From contig JACKLV010000020.1 of NCBI GenBank assembly GCA_024235755.1, forward strand, positions 1-39,679: a DNA stretch of 39,679 bases. The letters are read 5' to 3'. Below, piece by piece: positions 33,893 to 39,679 of the stretch. The translations under genes and the position numbers were made by a program. The stretch is from Burkholderiales bacterium. Lineage in GTDB: Bacteria; Pseudomonadota; Gammaproteobacteria; Burkholderiales; Nitrosomonadaceae. Position 1 is the stretch's first letter, and each line of letters starts with the position of its first letter. The notes below the pieces were generated by a model, which worked only from the letters and a program-made list of their open reading frames with translations, had not been told where the DNA came from and ran no database searches.

Positions 33893-33923
33893 TAAATCAA
33901 CAATTTAATTCAAGGTTTTTGAT

Positions 33924-35030
33924 ATGGACACTCAGTTAATTGATAGTACAATAACCCAGAATTCTATTAAAAATTTAAATGTCCGTTGTCAAAGCCATAA
34001 GTACAAGCCTGTGAAAAACCCACCTGACAAATTCATAAAAAGCGCTCAGCTTGATTTGTTTTCCCAGTTTGTTACTAATAATAAAAATGGGGTTTCAAAT
34101 ACTGTTGAAATCTGGGAAAGTATTCCAAAATACTTCCTCACACCAGCCCAGGTAAAAAAATTAAGAACAAAAGCAGGTCATGCAGATCCCTATAAATTTG
34201 AATATATGTACGAAAGTGTTTCTTGCTTAGTAAAAATTCAACCAGCTTTAATTGAGCAATCTGATGGAACTTATAAAGCTTCTTTTCCAGGTGTGACCGA
34301 GGAACTTGTAGAAGAAGCACTCAAAAAATTTATAACCATTCAAAACCATGGCATCCATGATCCGGATAAAGCGGAAACATGGGTTCGTTTTTCACTCAGT
34401 ATGTTACATCGTGAACTCAAATCCATTGGGCGGACCCGAAGTAGAGATGAAATCAAACATGCCATTCAGGTAATGAACAAATGCAACATTTCTTTATTTA
34501 GAAATAATAAAGAAATATGGAGTGGTTCTCTTTTACAAGACCTTGTTACAGTAGGTCGCGAAGAATATATTGAAAACACGGATTCACTTCATGTATGCCG
34601 ACTGCCGCTTTTTATAAGCCACGCAATCAACCAACTTGAGTACAGGCAATTCAATTACAAACGCTTAATGAGCTGTGATGAACAATTGACACGATGGATA
34701 TACAAAAAACTTATTAATCGCTATCGTCAAGCAAACATTCTTAATAATTATCATTTTTTATATACTGATTTAAAAAGTAGTGGGTTGTTACAAAGAGAAA
34801 CAGAAAGAAAAAACAGGCAAAAAGTACTTTCTGCACTTGATGAACTTATAGAAAAAAATATAGTGGCTAAATATGAAACTGACCTACGAAAAACGGGCCG
34901 AACAATTACAAACGTCAAATACACAATATACCCGTCTAAAGAATTTATTGCTGAGCAGAAAGCAGCAAACAAACGCTCGCATCAATCAGAAAAAATAAGT
35001 GGCAATTTATTTGTTAATAAAAGCCTTTAA
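33924..35030 (+). CDS. repA: Plasmid replication initiator (iteron-binding Rep)
   Basis: 368 residues, starting at ATG 33924 with AAGG 8 nt upstream. I infer a Rep protein from two facts: 11 iterons begin 2 bp after its stop codon, and the sequence has a winged-helix-like C-terminal half ('LMSCDEQLTRWIYKKLINRY' and 'ETERKNRQKVLSALDELIEK', 'GRTITNVKYTIYPSKEF') found in Rep proteins of broad groups of iteron plasmids. It is not an obvious TrfA of the IncP-1 type although the transfer region is IncP-like, so the replicon is a hybrid of modules. It is AT-rich relative to the tra genes. Confidence 0.85.
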   Translation: MDTQLIDSTITQNSIKNLNVRCQSHKYKPVKNPPDKFIKSAQLDLFSQFVTNNKNGVSNTVEIWESIPKYFLTPAQVKKLRTKAGHADPYKFEYMYESVSCLVKIQPALIEQSDGTYKASFPGVTEELVEEALKKFITIQNHGIHDPDKAETWVRFSLSMLHRELKSIGRTRSRDEIKHAIQVMNKCNISLFRNNKEIWSGSLLQDLVTVGREEYIENTDSLHVCRLPLFISHAINQLEYRQFNYKRLMSCDEQLTRWIYKKLINRYRQANILNNYHFLYTDLKSSGLLQRETERKNRQKVLSALDELIEKNIVAKYETDLRKTGRTITNVKYTIYPSKEFIAEQKAANKRSHQSEKISGNLFVNKSL

Positions 35031-35031
35031 A

Positions 35032-35308
35032 GTAGTAGGTATAGTAACCGGAAAGTAGTAGGTATAACGACTGCATGTAGTAGGTATAACGACCGAAAAG
35101 TAGTAGGTATAACGACCACACTATATTTTAATAGTAGGTATTGTAATCATATGAATCAAAAAGTAGTAGGTATAACGATCGCATGTAGTAGGTATAATGA
35201 TCATATGTAGTAGGGACAACGACCACATAAGCAGATAAGTAGTAGGTATAGAGACCGCATGTAGTAGGTATAATGATCACTTTACTCAAAGTAGAAGGTA
35301 TAACGAAC
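35032..35308 (+). repeat. Eleven iterons of the replication origin
   Basis: An 18-bp motif, consensus GTAGTAGGTATAACGACC, is repeated 11 times in the same orientation, starting at about 35032, 35055, 35077, 35100, 35131, 35163, 35185, 35207, 35239, 35261 and 35291. Start-to-start distances are 22-23 or 30-32 bp, that is two or three helical turns, so all copies face the same side of the DNA. The positions right after the rep gene identify them as the Rep-binding iterons of oriV. Confidence 0.92.
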
Positions 35309-35442
35309 ACTTAATCTAATATAACTACTCTAAGTTAATGTTTAATCAACAATAATCCTATATCTTAAATTATCTATTCTTTTCTTTTTTTAATCTTTAT
35401 ATATTAATCTTTTATTAATCATACCTGTGGATATGTGGATAA
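35309..35442. other. oriV: AT-rich region with two DnaA boxes
   Basis: Following the iterons, 35309-35420 is almost pure A+T, a probable unwinding element. Two DnaA boxes lie at its end: TGTGGATAT (35426-35434, one mismatch) and TGTGGATAA (35434-35442), whose complement TTATCCACA is a perfect match. Together with the iterons this is a standard theta-type origin. Confidence 0.8.
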
Positions 35443-35450
35443 CTATTTAA

Positions 35451-35833
35451 AAGACAAAATTTAAGCGCTAACGCGCCATAAAAAGCAAAATAAAACCATC
35501 GAGATCGCTCCGCTCACCAAAACAAATCTATCCACCATTTCATTGAATGCATACCTCAAGAAAATAAATCCTATACCCTTACAACCTTAATGTTTTATAA
35601 AGAAAAAAGTTGTTGCAAGACATTCAAGATTAAAGTCACACACCATGAAAATACCCGTTTACGCCGACTCACCGCCCTCAAACCGTAAACTATTTCCCTT
35701 CGGGAAATTTTGAGCCTCTGTAAGATCGGCTACTGGTCATAGTTTATAAAGTTTTGCTGATAAGTGTCCTTTTCCTACAAAACACCTTTAATATCAAACT
35801 ATTTCATAACACTATAACTCTTAATCTGCTATT
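35451..35833. other. 383-bp region after the origin with a hairpin
   Basis: No gene is supported. A strong hairpin ATTTCCC/GGGAAAT with a TTC loop (35692-35708) is followed by TTTTG on the plus strand, like a weak terminator. The segment 35570-35640 is AT-rich. It separates the replication origin from the hicAB genes. Confidence 0.5.
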
Positions 35834-36214
35834 TCAAGATGAAATACGTTCAATCGCTGCATTTGTAAGAAACTGAGAACGATTCTCGCCCTTCGCATTT
35901 GCGGCCGCATCAATACGTGCCAACACCCCAGCGGGAATAGTTACATTAATACGCTTAGATGGCCCCTGAATCTGTGTTAAATCAATATCAACTAAACCTA
36001 GAGTGAAGCCTTTGCTATTAACCTTATCAAGACTGGAAGGCTCAGGAATATTATCAAGCGCTTCAAGATGCAACAGAATAGCCTCACGTACATTATCTAA
36101 AATATCCTCCTGTTTATCAGCGGCAGAAAAACAACCAGGCAAGTCAGGTACGATAACCCCCCAGGCCGTATCTTTGTCACCCTTCTCAATTAAAACCGGA
36201 TATTGTATTTTCAT
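35834..36214 (-). CDS. hicB: HicB-family antitoxin
   Basis: 126 residues: the HicB partial RNase H fold ('YPVLIEKGDKDTAWGVIVPD', 'LPGCFSAADKQEDILDNVREAI') and a C-terminal ribbon-helix-helix ('KRINVTIPAGVLARIDAAAN', 'NRSQFLTNAAIERI') that binds DNA. HicB neutralises HicA and represses the operon. It is second in the leftward hicA-hicB operon, 4 bp after hicA, the reverse order to many TA pairs but normal for hicAB. Confidence 0.95.
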   Translation of the reverse strand: MKIQYPVLIEKGDKDTAWGVIVPDLPGCFSAADKQEDILDNVREAILLHLEALDNIPEPSSLDKVNSKGFTLGLVDIDLTQIQGPSKRINVTIPAGVLARIDAAANAKGENRSQFLTNAAIERISS

Positions 36215-36218
36215 ATCA

Positions 36219-36401
36219 TCACTCCAGATGTGCCTGCTTGCGAATAGCCTTTATTAAACCAACACCCAAATCCTTCTTTGGATGAGGAATAGTTACAACA
36301 TGATCAAAATTTGGATGGGAAAATTGATGGTGACTACCTCGCACCCTAACTTCCTTCCATCCTGCTTCCTTCAATTTTTTGATTAGTTGTTTACTATTCA
36401 T
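36219..36401 (-). CDS. hicA: HicA-family mRNA interferase toxin
   Basis: 60 residues starting at ATG 36401 (MNSKQLIKKLKEAGWKEV). The frame upstream is open to 36419, but the palindromic operator covers that stretch and the start at 36401 gives the family's standard N-terminus. The catalytic His is in 'GSHHQFSHP' on the dsRBD-like fold that cleaves mRNA. It overlaps its own operator. Confidence 0.94.
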   Translation of the reverse strand: MNSKQLIKKLKEAGWKEVRVRGSHHQFSHPNFDHVVTIPHPKKDLGVGLIKAIRKQAHLE

Positions 36402-36422
36402 AGTGTGTATTATACACACTAT
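36400..36422. promoter_or_regulatory. Perfect 23-bp palindrome over the hicA start
   Basis: Arms ATAGTGTGTAT and ATACACACTAT meet at a central T (36411). The left half covers the hicA start codon, so the likely HicB operator reaches into the gene. A TATAAT-like -10 hexamer lies next to it on the minus strand. Confidence 0.8.
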
Positions 36423-36526
36423 TATAAAGGTATCAAATATCTACGACTTATAGAAAAACTCAATTAATCGACACACAAATCAAAGTTTCATAAACTTGTC
36501 TTTTACACAATTAAATAGATTTGCGT

Positions 36527-36545
36527 TATATGTTTTAAACATATA
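36527..36545. promoter_or_regulatory. 19-bp palindromic operator of vapBC
   Basis: TATATGTTTTAAACATATA, a perfect palindrome with a central T, lies just upstream of the first vapB start codon candidate. This is where the antitoxin of a ribbon-helix-helix VapB would bind. Confidence 0.75.
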
Positions 36546-36550
36546 CAGTA

Positions 36551-36811
36551 ATGTATATGAAACAAGATTCTATGGTGCGCACACAAGTTTATTTATCCAA
36601 GGAACAGGAACAAGCCCTCAAATCTCTTGCCCTGACTTCCGGAACACGCCAAAGCGAGCTTATTCGTGAAGCGGTTGATTTGTTGCTGTCAGAAAAGAAT
36701 GCCCTACACGGCCAGTGGAAGCAGGCCCTGCATGACATGAAAGGTATGTGGGCAGATGACAAAACCGCCAAGCAGCGTATGCAAGCGATTCGTGAGGAGT
36801 TTGATCGTTAA
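36551..36811 (+). CDS. vapB: VapB-type ribbon-helix-helix antitoxin
   Basis: Up to 86 residues. The core 'VRTQVYLSKEQEQALKSLAL' and 'SGTRQSELIREAVDLLLSEK' is a ribbon-helix-helix domain; the C-terminal 'ALHDMKGMWADDKTAKQRMQ' would bind the toxin. Three ATG codons (36551, 36557, 36572) are possible starts; none has a clear Shine-Dalgarno, and the family usually begins close to the third. It ends 3 bp before the toxin gene. The palindrome at 36527-36545 is probably its operator. Confidence 0.9.
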   Translation: MYMKQDSMVRTQVYLSKEQEQALKSLALTSGTRQSELIREAVDLLLSEKNALHGQWKQALHDMKGMWADDKTAKQRMQAIREEFDR

Positions 36812-36814
36812 AAA

Positions 36815-37189
36815 ATGGCGCATTACCTGGTAGATACCTGCATCTTAATCGACTTTTTTAGTGGTAATGAAAAAGCCGCGCAGTTTCTGGAAGGATTAGA
36901 TAACCCCCCTTTCCTTTCAGCCCTCACTGTTGCCGAGCTATATGCAGGTGTTCGAGAAGGCAAGGAACGCACCCTGCTCGATAATCTGGTGCAGCACTTC
37001 CCTGTGATCCCTTTGACTGATGAAGCGGCCGTTAAAGGCGGTTTGTATCGTCGCCAGTATGGTAAAAGTCATGGTGTCGGTATTGTCGATGCACTGCTTG
37101 CTTCTTCTGCTGAATGTAAGAATCTGATTCTTGCCACCTGCAATGTAAAACATTTCCCCATGATGGAAAGTGTTTACTGTCCCTATTAA
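36815..37189 (+). CDS. vapC: VapC toxin, PIN-domain RNase
   Basis: 124 residues, PIN domain. The acidic active-site residues are Asp7 ('YLVDTCILIDFF'), Glu41 ('TVAELYAGV') and Asp92 ('GIVDALLASSA'), followed by the usual 'ILATCNVKHF'. VapC toxins cleave specific RNAs, often tRNA or the sarcin-ricin loop. Full length, three bases behind vapB and coupled to it. Confidence 0.95.
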   Translation: MAHYLVDTCILIDFFSGNEKAAQFLEGLDNPPFLSALTVAELYAGVREGKERTLLDNLVQHFPVIPLTDEAAVKGGLYRRQYGKSHGVGIVDALLASSAECKNLILATCNVKHFPMMESVYCPY

Positions 37190-37276
37190 AAAAAAGTAAG
37201 CAAGATAACTCAGTGTGCGTAAGAATTTGTAACGGGCAGAGTAATTTTATCGTTTATTCTGAAATTTCGAGTGGGT

Positions 37277-37579
37277 TTAAACGTATTTAGGAATTGGAAT
37301 TGGTTTTGCTCGGTGATTATATTCTTCGAGAAAACCTACCTTACAAAGTAATCGTTCTGGCAGGCAAATTAAGTGATCACGCCAAGTGCGACAGTTTCCT
37401 GACAATAAACGTATCCCCTCTACGCATGTAATCGAGCGCTTGTTGCAATTGTTTTCGGTCTTTACTTGCTCCGGAGACTTTTTCCGTGAATATCTTTTGC
37501 ACCCGGCTTCATTCAAAGCATCTATCTGCAATTCTGGATTTTGATCCAGCGTTGAAACCCGCGTATATCCAACCAGCAT
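37277..37579 (-). pseudogene. Serine resolvase remnant (Tn3-type)
   Basis: Starts MLVGYTRVSTLDQNPELQID, the catalytic N-terminus of Tn3-family resolvases, with the nucleophile Ser9 in 'TRVST'. After 'NEAGCKR' a single-base loss breaks the frame; the +1 frame continues correctly ('IFTEKVSGASKDRKQLQQAL', 'DYMRRGDT') but then meets a TGA in place of an Arg codon and degenerates. No DNA-binding C-terminus remains. It could be the former resolvase of a Tn3-like element, possibly the same group as the relic at 914-2458, but no link is shown. Confidence 0.8.
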
Positions 37580-37668
37580 CAGTAACTGTACGTTTTCAAG
37601 ATGTACGTATTGCTTGTAGGCTAAATTATGTGTACTATTTTAATGTGTACAATTGTTAGATTTTAACC

Positions 37669-37947
37669 ATGCCTCGAATACCAATAGAAAACAATGATCG
37701 TATGTCATTACGTATCGCTTCAGAAGAGAAATCGCTGTTGATACGGGCAGCTGCTCTACAGCACACCAACTTGACCGAATTTGTTATCAGCAATGCAGTA
37801 TCGGTGGCTCGTAAGATCATCAGCGAGAATGAAAGACTGGAGTTGACCGAGAAAGACAGTTTGCACGTTCTGGATCTTCTGGATAACCCCCCTGCACCCA
37901 ATGAAAAATTGATGGCTGCTGCATTCTCCTTACCAAAACAAGAATGA
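37669..37947 (+). CDS. DUF1778-type antitoxin of a GNAT toxin pair
   Basis: 92 residues of the DUF1778 (TacA-like) ribbon-helix-helix family: 'NDRMSLRIASEEKSLLIRAA' and 'LTEFVISNAVSVARKII' give the DNA-binding part, the C-terminus 'FSLPKQE' the toxin-binding tail. It overlaps the following acetyltransferase gene by 4 nt (ATGA). Direct repeats of GTGTAC just upstream (about 37629-37650) may be its operator. Confidence 0.92.
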   Translation: MPRIPIENNDRMSLRIASEEKSLLIRAAALQHTNLTEFVISNAVSVARKIISENERLELTEKDSLHVLDLLDNPPAPNEKLMAAAFSLPKQE

Positions 37948-38471
37948 CGTTGCCGGCCTGGCACGAAGAACCTATCGGCAAGCATCATGAACGCATCGCT
38001 TTCAACTGCGGTGATGAAGCGTTAAATCAGTTTTTACATTGTCATGCAAGGCAGAGTCATGAAAAGGGAGGAGCAAAATCTTATGTTGCTGTTCCTGATA
38101 GCGACAATAAAAAAGTACTTGGATATTACTGTCTTAGCCCAGCTTCCATTGCCTACGAGCGAGCTCCGGAAGTGATTAAGCGTGGCTTGGCCAGGCATGA
38201 AGTGCCAGTATTCAGGCTTGGACGTCTGGCGGTAGATGTGTCAGTGCAAAAACAAGGATTGGGAGGACAGTTGTTACTTACGGCAGGACGGCGTTGCCTT
38301 TTGGTCGCAACACAAGCTGGCGGCGTAGCGCTTCTGATTGATGCCAAGAATAAACAGGTTGCTCAGTGGTATGCTGGTTATGGCGCTGTTCCACTACTTG
38401 ATGCGCCTTTATCATTGTTATTGCCTTTCAAGACTATCCATGCGGTACTGACTGCTGCTGGAAAAGTGTGA
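37944..38471 (+). CDS. GNAT acetyltransferase toxin (TacT-like)
   Basis: 175 residues. The acetyl-CoA binding motif is 'RLGRLAVDVSVQKQGLGGQL' (QxxGxG, residues 104-109), and the catalytic Tyr lies in 'VAQWYAGYGAVPL' (Tyr143). TacT-type toxins acetylate the amino group of aminoacyl-tRNA and stop translation. The preceding DUF1778 antitoxin overlaps it, as in known tacAT operons. Which tRNA is its substrate cannot be told. Confidence 0.92.
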   Translation: MTLPAWHEEPIGKHHERIAFNCGDEALNQFLHCHARQSHEKGGAKSYVAVPDSDNKKVLGYYCLSPASIAYERAPEVIKRGLARHEVPVFRLGRLAVDVSVQKQGLGGQLLLTAGRRCLLVATQAGGVALLIDAKNKQVAQWYAGYGAVPLLDAPLSLLLPFKTIHAVLTAAGKV

Positions 38472-38625
38472 TGGGAGAGTTAAGAATTACGCTCTACAGA
38501 CGTATCTCCAAGAACAAGAAAGTATCTCAATTTTTAGCTCTAATACAATAAGAAGAAGCTCAAATTAGTAACAATTAGGTTTATAATTTAATATCATAAT
38601 ATTTGAATATCTTAATATTATAATA

Positions 38626-38940
38626 TTACAGATTTATGGTTCTTTTCCCGCTTGAAAGCTCGTTGACTGAAGGCAACCCTCGTTGTTCTAAAAGCATATC
38701 TAATGCTTCTATAAATAATGTTTGAAATGTAGCTTTCTTATGTCTTTCCGAAAATACTAGAACATGAAGTGCCTCATGTAGGAGTGGATCAACATAAATC
38801 GGGATTGATTGTTTCTTTTTGATGTTAGTTGTTTTTGTTTTTGGATTTAGCTGTACTGGTGATAAAACATCCGAATTTTGATTTTCCTCTTTTTGTTCAA
38901 TGACAGACTCAAGACCTAAAGATGCTTTTCTCTTTACCAT
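38626..38940 (-). CDS. Small partner of ParA, likely DNA-binding
   Basis: 104 residues with a basic, low-complexity N-terminus ('NPKTKTTNIKKKQ') and a helical C-terminal half ('IPIYVDPLLHEALHVLVFSE', 'KATFQTLFIEALDMLLEQRG') resembling the ribbon-helix-helix fold of CopG/ParG-type partners. It follows parA by 3 bp on the same strand, the place of a centromere-binding protein in type Ib partition systems. Function inferred from context. Confidence 0.75.
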   Translation of the reverse strand: MVKRKASLGLESVIEQKEENQNSDVLSPVQLNPKTKTTNIKKKQSIPIYVDPLLHEALHVLVFSERHKKATFQTLFIEALDMLLEQRGLPSVNELSSGKRTINL

Positions 38941-38943
38941 TTC

Positions 38944-39594
38944 TTACCCCACTTCCTTATTTAGTTGAGAATTTTCCAGACGACTTTCTTTAGCGTTTAT
39001 CCAATCAAAAATAGCTTTTATTTCTCCTGCTCCCTTATCATCAGAATCATATTCACTAACGCCAAGGTTATCCGCATAAGCACGTTTGTAGCATTTGCGT
39101 TCAATTGTCGGTGTATTACATACTAAACCAATTGCAGACAGACTATTCTTTGCTTCTTGTAAATCGTCGCCACTTACTGGACAACGAGTAATAACAAAAG
39201 CAAAAGGCGTTTTTGCGTTCTTTATTACATCAACCGTTGGGAGCGCGCTGCGACAATCATCAAGAGACGGCTGACAGGGAATGATCGCAAAAGTAGCTTT
39301 CTCGATCGCCTCTGTATGTTTAAGCCCTTCCCTTCCCGCCGTATCAATAATGACTAAATCAAATCCTTGTTGTTTTGCAGAATCCAAGTTTTCAATGAGT
39401 TGGTTATACAGGCACCTTATAAGTAATGGCGTTTCGATGTCACGTGCTTCCCACCATTTTGTTGCAGAAAGTTGTGGATCAAGATCAATTAATAATGTTT
39501 TCAGTCCAGCTTTGCTACCTTCTACTGCTAGATTTGTTGCAAGTACGGTTTTTCCTGCACCACCCTTTTGATTTGTAATTGTCCAAATCTTCAT
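38944..39594 (-). CDS. parA: ParA-type plasmid partition ATPase
   Basis: 216 residues starting at ATG 39594 with AAGGAT upstream; a further ATG at 39624 lies in the palindromic site and has no ribosome binding site. Deviant Walker A 'KGGAGKTVLATNLA' (10-23), 'LLIDLDPQLSATKWWE' and Walker B-like 'FDLVIIDTAGREGLKH' define the family. The short N-terminus, without a helix-turn-helix, is of the small ParA (type Ib) group, which is regulated by its partner. Terminal repeats upstream could be the centromere. Confidence 0.93.
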   Translation of the reverse strand: MKIWTITNQKGGAGKTVLATNLAVEGSKAGLKTLLIDLDPQLSATKWWEARDIETPLLIRCLYNQLIENLDSAKQQGFDLVIIDTAGREGLKHTEAIEKATFAIIPCQPSLDDCRSALPTVDVIKNAKTPFAFVITRCPVSGDDLQEAKNSLSAIGLVCNTPTIERKCYKRAYADNLGVSEYDSDDKGAGEIKAIFDWINAKESRLENSQLNKEVG

Positions 39595-39622
39595 TATTAA
39601 ATTAATCCTTTGATATTCTGAC

Positions 39623-39638
39623 ATTAGAATATTCTAAT
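39623..39638. promoter_or_regulatory. 16-bp palindrome upstream of parA
   Basis: ATTAGAATATTCTAAT is a perfect palindrome immediately upstream of the parA start. It is a candidate operator or partition-site element for the ParA partner protein. Confidence 0.6.
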
Positions 39639-39642
39639 CTTT

Positions 39643-39679
39643 AAATAGTCAAATAGTCAAATAGTCAAATAGTCAAATA
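39643..39679. repeat. Tandem 8-bp repeat running off the window
   Basis: Four and a half copies of AAATAGTC (39643-39679). The array continues beyond the window. Short direct repeats next to parA are typical of parC/parS-type centromeres or iterons. Confidence 0.8.

Noticed and set aside
35032..35308. Possible CRISPR array
   Set aside because: Repeats are 18 bp in direct orientation with only 4-14 bp between them, vary in sequence, lie next to a rep gene and have no cas genes; they are iterons.
35128..35310. 60-codon leftward frame rich in Tyr and Thr
   Set aside because: It is a translation of the iteron repeats.

Overview
The window looks like part of a conjugative or mobilisable plasmid from a betaproteobacterium. 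The insertion sequences, the small Dtr-type transfer region and the general gene content fit a Nitrosomonas-like host, but that host assignment is an inference and no chromosomal marker is present. Both ends stop in repetitive DNA (an IS1380-type transposase fragment on the left, an 8-bp tandem repeat on the right), so this reads as one contig of a larger plasmid. No rRNA, tRNA or CRISPR array was seen.

Layout. (1) 1-23 kb is an accessory region built by insertion sequences. It holds an IS1380 end, yefM-yoeB (toxin frameshifted), a relic of a Tn3-family element whose 35-bp inverted repeats enclose a higBA pair, three IS6-type copies of one lineage (one fragment, one dead full-length, one intact), an IS21 element that splits a small gene, an IS481/IS3-like fragment, a second IS6 type and a truncated ISKra4 transposase. 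Four cargo segments sit between them: an 810-aa membrane-anchored TIG-domain protein, a lipoprotein with a small partner gene, a 1015-aa subtilase with a Cys-rich tail, and two AhpD-like proteins around a LysR regulator. A periplasmic protein and a kinesin-light-chain-type TPR protein close this part. (2) 23-34 kb is the plasmid backbone: a WGR-domain protein, kfrA, a compact SRAP protein, then an RP4/IncP-type Tra1 block (traC primase, small orf, traF, traG, traI, traJ, oriT, traK, traL, traM). (3) 34-39.7 kb is the replication and maintenance block: an initiator gene followed by 11 iterons and two DnaA boxes, then hicAB, vapBC, a resolvase remnant, a DUF1778-GNAT toxin pair and parA with a small partner.

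How it works together. TraJ and TraK should bind oriT in the gap between their divergent genes, TraI (Tyr22) nicks the site, TraG couples the relaxosome to a secretion channel, and TraC primes the incoming strand. TraF is a pilin-processing protease, but no trb/Mpf genes are in the window, so the channel must be encoded elsewhere. Replication initiator, iterons, DnaA boxes, ParA and several toxin-antitoxin modules keep the plasmid in the population.

Data caution. At least seven frameshifts occur, in six loci, and every one is explained by loss of a single base, mostly in a short homopolymer. That one-sided pattern suggests sequencing undercalls rather than seven independent mutations, so calls of 'pseudogene' in yoeB, istA, istB, the second IS6 and the LysR gene are provisional.
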